From contig NC_084921.1 of NCBI RefSeq assembly GCF_958298935.1, positions 7,574,001 to 7,638,000 on the forward strand: DNA of 64,000 nt, given 5' to 3'. Origin of the DNA: Phragmites australis (taxonomy: Eukaryota > Streptophyta > Magnoliopsida > Poales > Poaceae). The notes beneath the pieces are model-generated. The model did no database searches and was not told where the DNA came from. It saw only the letters and a list, made by a program, of their open reading frames with translations. A program made the position numbers and the translations under genes. Positions 59,971-64,000 of the stretch are shown piece after piece; position 1 is the stretch's first letter, and each line of letters starts with the position of its first letter.

Positions 59971-60780
59971 AAATCGACTCTAGAAATAGGCATTTAGAGA
60001 TCAAGAGGAAACGGTTTTTACGTCTACCTTGAGATCACCCGAAGCACTTGGAGTCAATTCAGAGGGAGGGCCGGACAATCCGACCAAGAGATGAGTTCAC
60101 TTGGTAAAGAACTTGGAAATCCCACGGTGGAAACCTTAGATCGCTAGAGGGGATGCCACCACGGTGGAAGGATGAGAGAGGAGGTGAAAGAGATAGAATG
60201 AAGGGGTAACTCCTTGGGTTGGGTATAAGTTTGGATTATCCGGAGTATCCGGGTGGACTCGGAGACTCCAGGTTGGGATTTAAATGAAATAGAGACCCGG
60301 AGGGAAACTCGGACCCTCCGGGTTGAGTGACAGAATTCGGAGTATCCGGGTTAACCCGAAGACTTCCGGTTCTGTCAACTCGATAGAGACACCTAGAGCC
60401 TAAGGGCTTCTAGAATTCGGATACTCCGGGCTACGCCGGACCTTTCAGATTCTGGAACATGGTAGAACTAGATTTTGAGCTGAGATTCGATGTCGTGACT
60501 GATTTTGAACATGGAACATGGAGAAGGATGGTTGGACATATAAGACATTTTTTTCACTTGTGATCAGCCAATAAACAACAATACATAACAATGATCACGA
60601 GTAGCAAAATATGATTGAAAGATCAAAGAGTAAATTTTTTGGAAAACAACATTAAAAAGTGATTTTCGCAAACTTGTAGCTACCAAAGCTATTAGAGTAT
60701 AACAAACAATTGTATACAACATATCAAGCCACATTGCGAGAATCTAGGATATTTAGCTTACTTCTCAACTCGCAAAACCT
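59971..60780 (-). other. Spacer with CCGGAGTATCCGG repeats
   Basis: Non-coding stretch between the RNase H end and the extra region. At 59830-59865 and 60055-60460 there are at least eight words of the kind GGAGTATCCGGGT, GGACCCTCCGGGT and CGGATACTCCGGG, the same motif found in the LTR at 56810-57060. Confidence 0.65.
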
Positions 60781-63700
60781 TTACTCATCTAGTAGCTTGG
60801 TGAAGATATTGGCTAGTTGTTTTTCGGTTCTCACATGACGAATATTGATATCCCCTTTTGTTGAGTGGTCTCTCAAGAAATGATGTTTGATGCCTATATG
60901 TTTGGTTCTTAAGTGTTGCACGAGATTGTTAGCTATTTTGATGGTATTCTCATTGTCACACAAAAGAGAGACTATGATAATGTTGTAGCCGTAGTCTCTC
61001 AAGGTTTGACTCATCCAAAGTAGTTCAACACAACAAGCGCCCACGACAATATACTCGGCTTCGGCGGTGGATAGGGCTACGGAAATTTGTTACTTTGAGG
61101 ACCAAGATACCAATGACCTACCCAAGAATTGATAAGTCTTGGATGTACTCTTCCTCTCCACTTTGTAACCGGCATAATCAAAATTCGAATAGCTGATAAG
61201 GTCAAAGGTTCAACCTTTAGGATACCATAAGCCAAGGTAAGGGGTATGAACTAAATATCTAAGAATTCTCTTAATAGCCACTAAATGACACTATTTTGGA
61301 GCGACTTAAAATTTTGCACAAATGCACACACTAAGCATAATATCGGGCTTAGATGCACAAAGTTAAAGTAAAGAACCAATCATGGAGCGATATAACTTTT
61401 CATCAACGGCCTTGCCATCTTCATTGAGGTCGAGATATCTATTCGCTTGCATATGAGTCATGATGGGCTGTTGAGCATATCTTTGATGTACTTGGTTTGA
61501 TATATGAATGTGCCTACCTTGAGTTATTTGATTTGAAATCCTAGGAAGAATTTCAACTCCCCCATCATTGACATCTCGAATCTTTTGGTCATGATCCTAC
61601 TAAATTCTTCACAAAAGAGTTGATTAGTAGAACCAAATACAATATCATCAACATATACTTGATAAATAAATAAATCATTATTAACTTTCTTAGTGAAAAT
61701 ACTAGTATCGGCTTTGCCTATTTCAAAACCCTTTTTGACAAGAAAATCCTAAGGTATTCATATCATGCTCTAGGTGCTTGTTTGAGCCCATAGAGTTCCT
61801 TTTGGAGTTTGTACACATGATGAGGATACTTGGGATCTTCAAATCTGGGTGGTTGCTCCACATATACCAATTCAGAGATATATTCATTAAAAAATTCGCT
61901 CTTTATATCCATTTGATATAACTTGAAATTATGGTGAGTAGCATAGACAAGTAATATACCAATTGACTCAAGCCTAGCTACGGGAGCATAAGTCTCATCA
62001 AAATCCAAATCTTCTATTTGCGTGAAACCTTGAGCAACTAACTTTGTCTTGTTTCTAGTCATGATCTCATTCTCATCTTGTTTGTTGCAGAAGACCCATT
62101 TGGTGTCAATCACATTTTGATTGGTCCTTCTCATCAATGACCAAACTTTATTTCTCTTAAAATTGTTAAACTATTCTTGCATGGCTATCACCCAATATGA
62201 ATCTTCAAGTGCACATTGTACCTTCAAAGGTTCCAAAGAGGAAATAAAAGAGTAATACTCACAAAAAAATTGCAATTCTAGAATAATTGGTTACCCCCTT
62301 TTGTAAATCACCAAGAATTTTATCAACCGGGTGATCTCTTTGATACTTTGATGAACTCTTAAATGTGGCACTTAGGATTGTGGTTGAATGCCATCCACTT
62401 CATCACTATCAAGGAATTTGTTAGAGTCATCGTGAGCTTGATCTTGGCTTTGGTCTTGATTTTGAGTTGATGTTAGTGGCTCCACTTGAGTTTGATGAAT
62501 ATGGATTAGCTTGATTATTATTAGCCACTTGTTGCTCTTAGCGCTCTTTAGGCTTAATTTCACCAATTGCTATCTTCTTGATTGCCTCATTTAGAATTTC
62601 TTCATCGCCTAAAATATTATGATCAACTTGCTCTGCTTGGAAGCCATTAGATTCATCAAATATCACGCCATGCGTGATTTCAACACAACCAGTGGTTTTG
62701 TTAAAAACACGGTAAGCGTAGCCATTAGATCCATAACCAAGCAAGAAACCTTCATCTACCTTAGGAGCAAACTTAGAACTTTTAGGCTTCTTGTTTAGAA
62801 TAAAGTATTTACGATAAAAAAAACTCTAAAGTAAGACACATTAGGCTTGTTACCGATTAGAAGCTCGTAGGCAGTCTTCTTCAAGATCTTGTGAAGATAT
62901 AACCGATTGATGACATGTCATACGATGTTGACGGCCTCCACCCAAAATTAATCAGAGTTCATGCACTCATCAAGCATGGTCCTTGCAGACTCTATAATAG
63001 TCCTATTCTTCCTCTCGACAACCCCATTTTGTTAAGGGGAGTAGGGTGCTGAGAATTCATGCTTGATCCTTTCTTCATCAAGAAATTCTTCAACTTGTGT
63101 ATTCTCGAATTCACTTTCATTGTCGCTTCTCACCCTTTTTATCTTCACATTGAATTCATTTTGAGCTCTTCTCACAAATTTTTTGACTATGACTTGTGTT
63201 TCACTCTTATCATGCAAAAAAGAGTACCCAAGTGAAACGAGAATAATCATCAATAATAATCAAACCATATTTATTACCATCAATGCTTATGTAGGTGATT
63301 AGTCCAAATAAATCCATGTGAAGAAGCTCCAATGACCTTGTGGTCGTCATCACATTCTTAGAGGGCTAAGGAGCTCCAATTTACCTGCTTGCTTAATATG
63401 CACTATAAATTCTTTCTCAAAAGAAACATTTGTTAGTCCTAATATGTACTCCCCTTTAGAAGTTTAGACAAGTTCATCATGCCAATATGGGCTAATCGGT
63501 GGTGCCACAGCCAATCCATACTAGACTTAGCAATCAAATAAGTTTTAGGCCTCACTTCATCCGTTGAAAAGTCAACAAGATAAAGCTTACCATTCAAATG
63601 ACCGATGAAAGCTAGTGAGCAGTCTTCCCTTTTAGAACGATCACACCTTCATTAGTAAAAAAATAATTGTAGCCCATTTTACAAAGTTGTGATATAGACA

Positions 63701-63930
63701 ATAAGTTGTAATTAAGAGATATGACTAATAACATATTTGAGATAGAATGATCATTGGAGATAGAAATTTTACCTAAACCAATTACCTCTCATTTCCCATC
63801 ATCACAAAAAAAATAATATTTTCATGAGATCCTCCATTTTCTTCAAATGATGAGAACATTCCCCTCTCTCTAGTCATATAATTTGTGCATCCTCTATCAA
63901 GTAACCAACTTGATCTACTAGAAGAGTATT
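60781..63930 (-). pseudogene. Degenerate copia pol (protease, integrase, RT, RNase H)
   Basis: In minus-strand order: a protease-like block WLLDRGCTNYMT (about 63910-63875), where the usual DSG triad reads DRG; GAG-pre-integrase HHRLAHIGMMNLSKLL (about 63510-63465); integrase core with RSDNESEF and HEFSAPYSP (63253-63032), the usual Gly after DN changed to Glu; a linker with GYAYRVFNKTTGCVEITH (62744-62540); RT from TKWVF through LVAQGFTQ, YAPVARLESI and LYGLKQAPRA (62137-61763), with the catalytic YVDD at 61655-61644; and RNase H ending KHIGIKHHFLRDH and LANIFTKLLDE (61044-60781). Several stops and frameshifts separate these pieces, so no complete polyprotein can be made. Domain order (integrase before RT) identifies Ty1/copia. 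Confidence 0.9.
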
Positions 63931-64000
63931 TCTACAAAACAATTTAAGCTTTTGTTTTAGCTACCCAAATTTGTTTAAATCCTTTCATATTAGTCACAAG

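Larger units (their letters stand above)
55963..64000 (-). mobile_element. Ty1/copia Maximus/SIRE retrotransposon, 3' portion, runs off the right edge
   Basis: On the minus strand the element enters from the right edge and reads protease, GAG-pre-integrase, integrase, RT and RNase H (63930-60781). An 0.8-kb spacer follows, then a long extra region (about 59970-57400), a purine tract and a 3' LTR (57385-55963). This order, with extra coding capacity after pol, is that of Maximus/SIRE elements. Coding parts carry stops and frameshifts. The 5' LTR and gag lie beyond the window. Confidence 0.88.

Overview
This window looks like nuclear DNA of a grass (Poaceae). Only two genes look intact and host-like, and both have compact GC-rich exons with GT-AG introns. 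Most of the rest is layered transposable elements: Ty1/copia and Ty3/gypsy LTR retrotransposons, CACTA elements with CAGTGCCGGTTC-type subterminal repeats, Tourist-like MITEs and a probable hAT element. The species cannot be named from sequence alone. I see no rRNA, tRNA, CRISPR array or bacterial or organellar gene cluster.

Layout. 896-1843 (minus): a two-exon class II LOB-domain (LBD) transcription factor gene. 3084-10069: a gag-only, pol-less copia element of Maximus/SIRE type whose 5' LTR carries a nested solo LTR (3374-4896). 10477-11948: a solo LTR with perfect 5-bp target duplications. About 14640-19960: CACTA-like ends, captured gene fragments and decayed transposon coding DNA. About 19970-23797 (minus): a gypsy 3' LTR plus the end of its integrase. 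24036-30660: largely non-coding, with one MITE and two small tandem arrays. 30667-35485: two or three CACTA-like elements, one nested in another. 35644-36868: two more MITEs.

39100-41621 (plus): a six-exon gene for a DUF1666 family protein with an N-terminal membrane anchor. Its 3' flank runs into an AT microsatellite and then a solo LTR (41887-43829) flanked by ATAAG. 44000-52260: a probable hAT element, a 1.2-kb inverted-repeat MITE, a CACTA element and another MITE. 53340-55325 (minus): a gypsy LTR and leader. 55963 to the right edge (minus): the 3' part of a Maximus/SIRE copia element with decayed protease, integrase, RT and RNase H and a long extra region downstream of pol.

The two host genes show no functional link. 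The LBD protein is a predicted nuclear repressor-type regulator. The DUF1666 protein has no established biochemical role that I can state. I did not find a clear new biological system. The most informative observations are the nested insertion histories dated by target duplications, a coding-like fragment carried in opposite orientations by two CACTA-type elements 17 kb apart, a possible captured E3-ligase fragment, the long hairpin MITE, and a palindromic CCGGA-N-TCCGG motif repeated across several copia LTRs.
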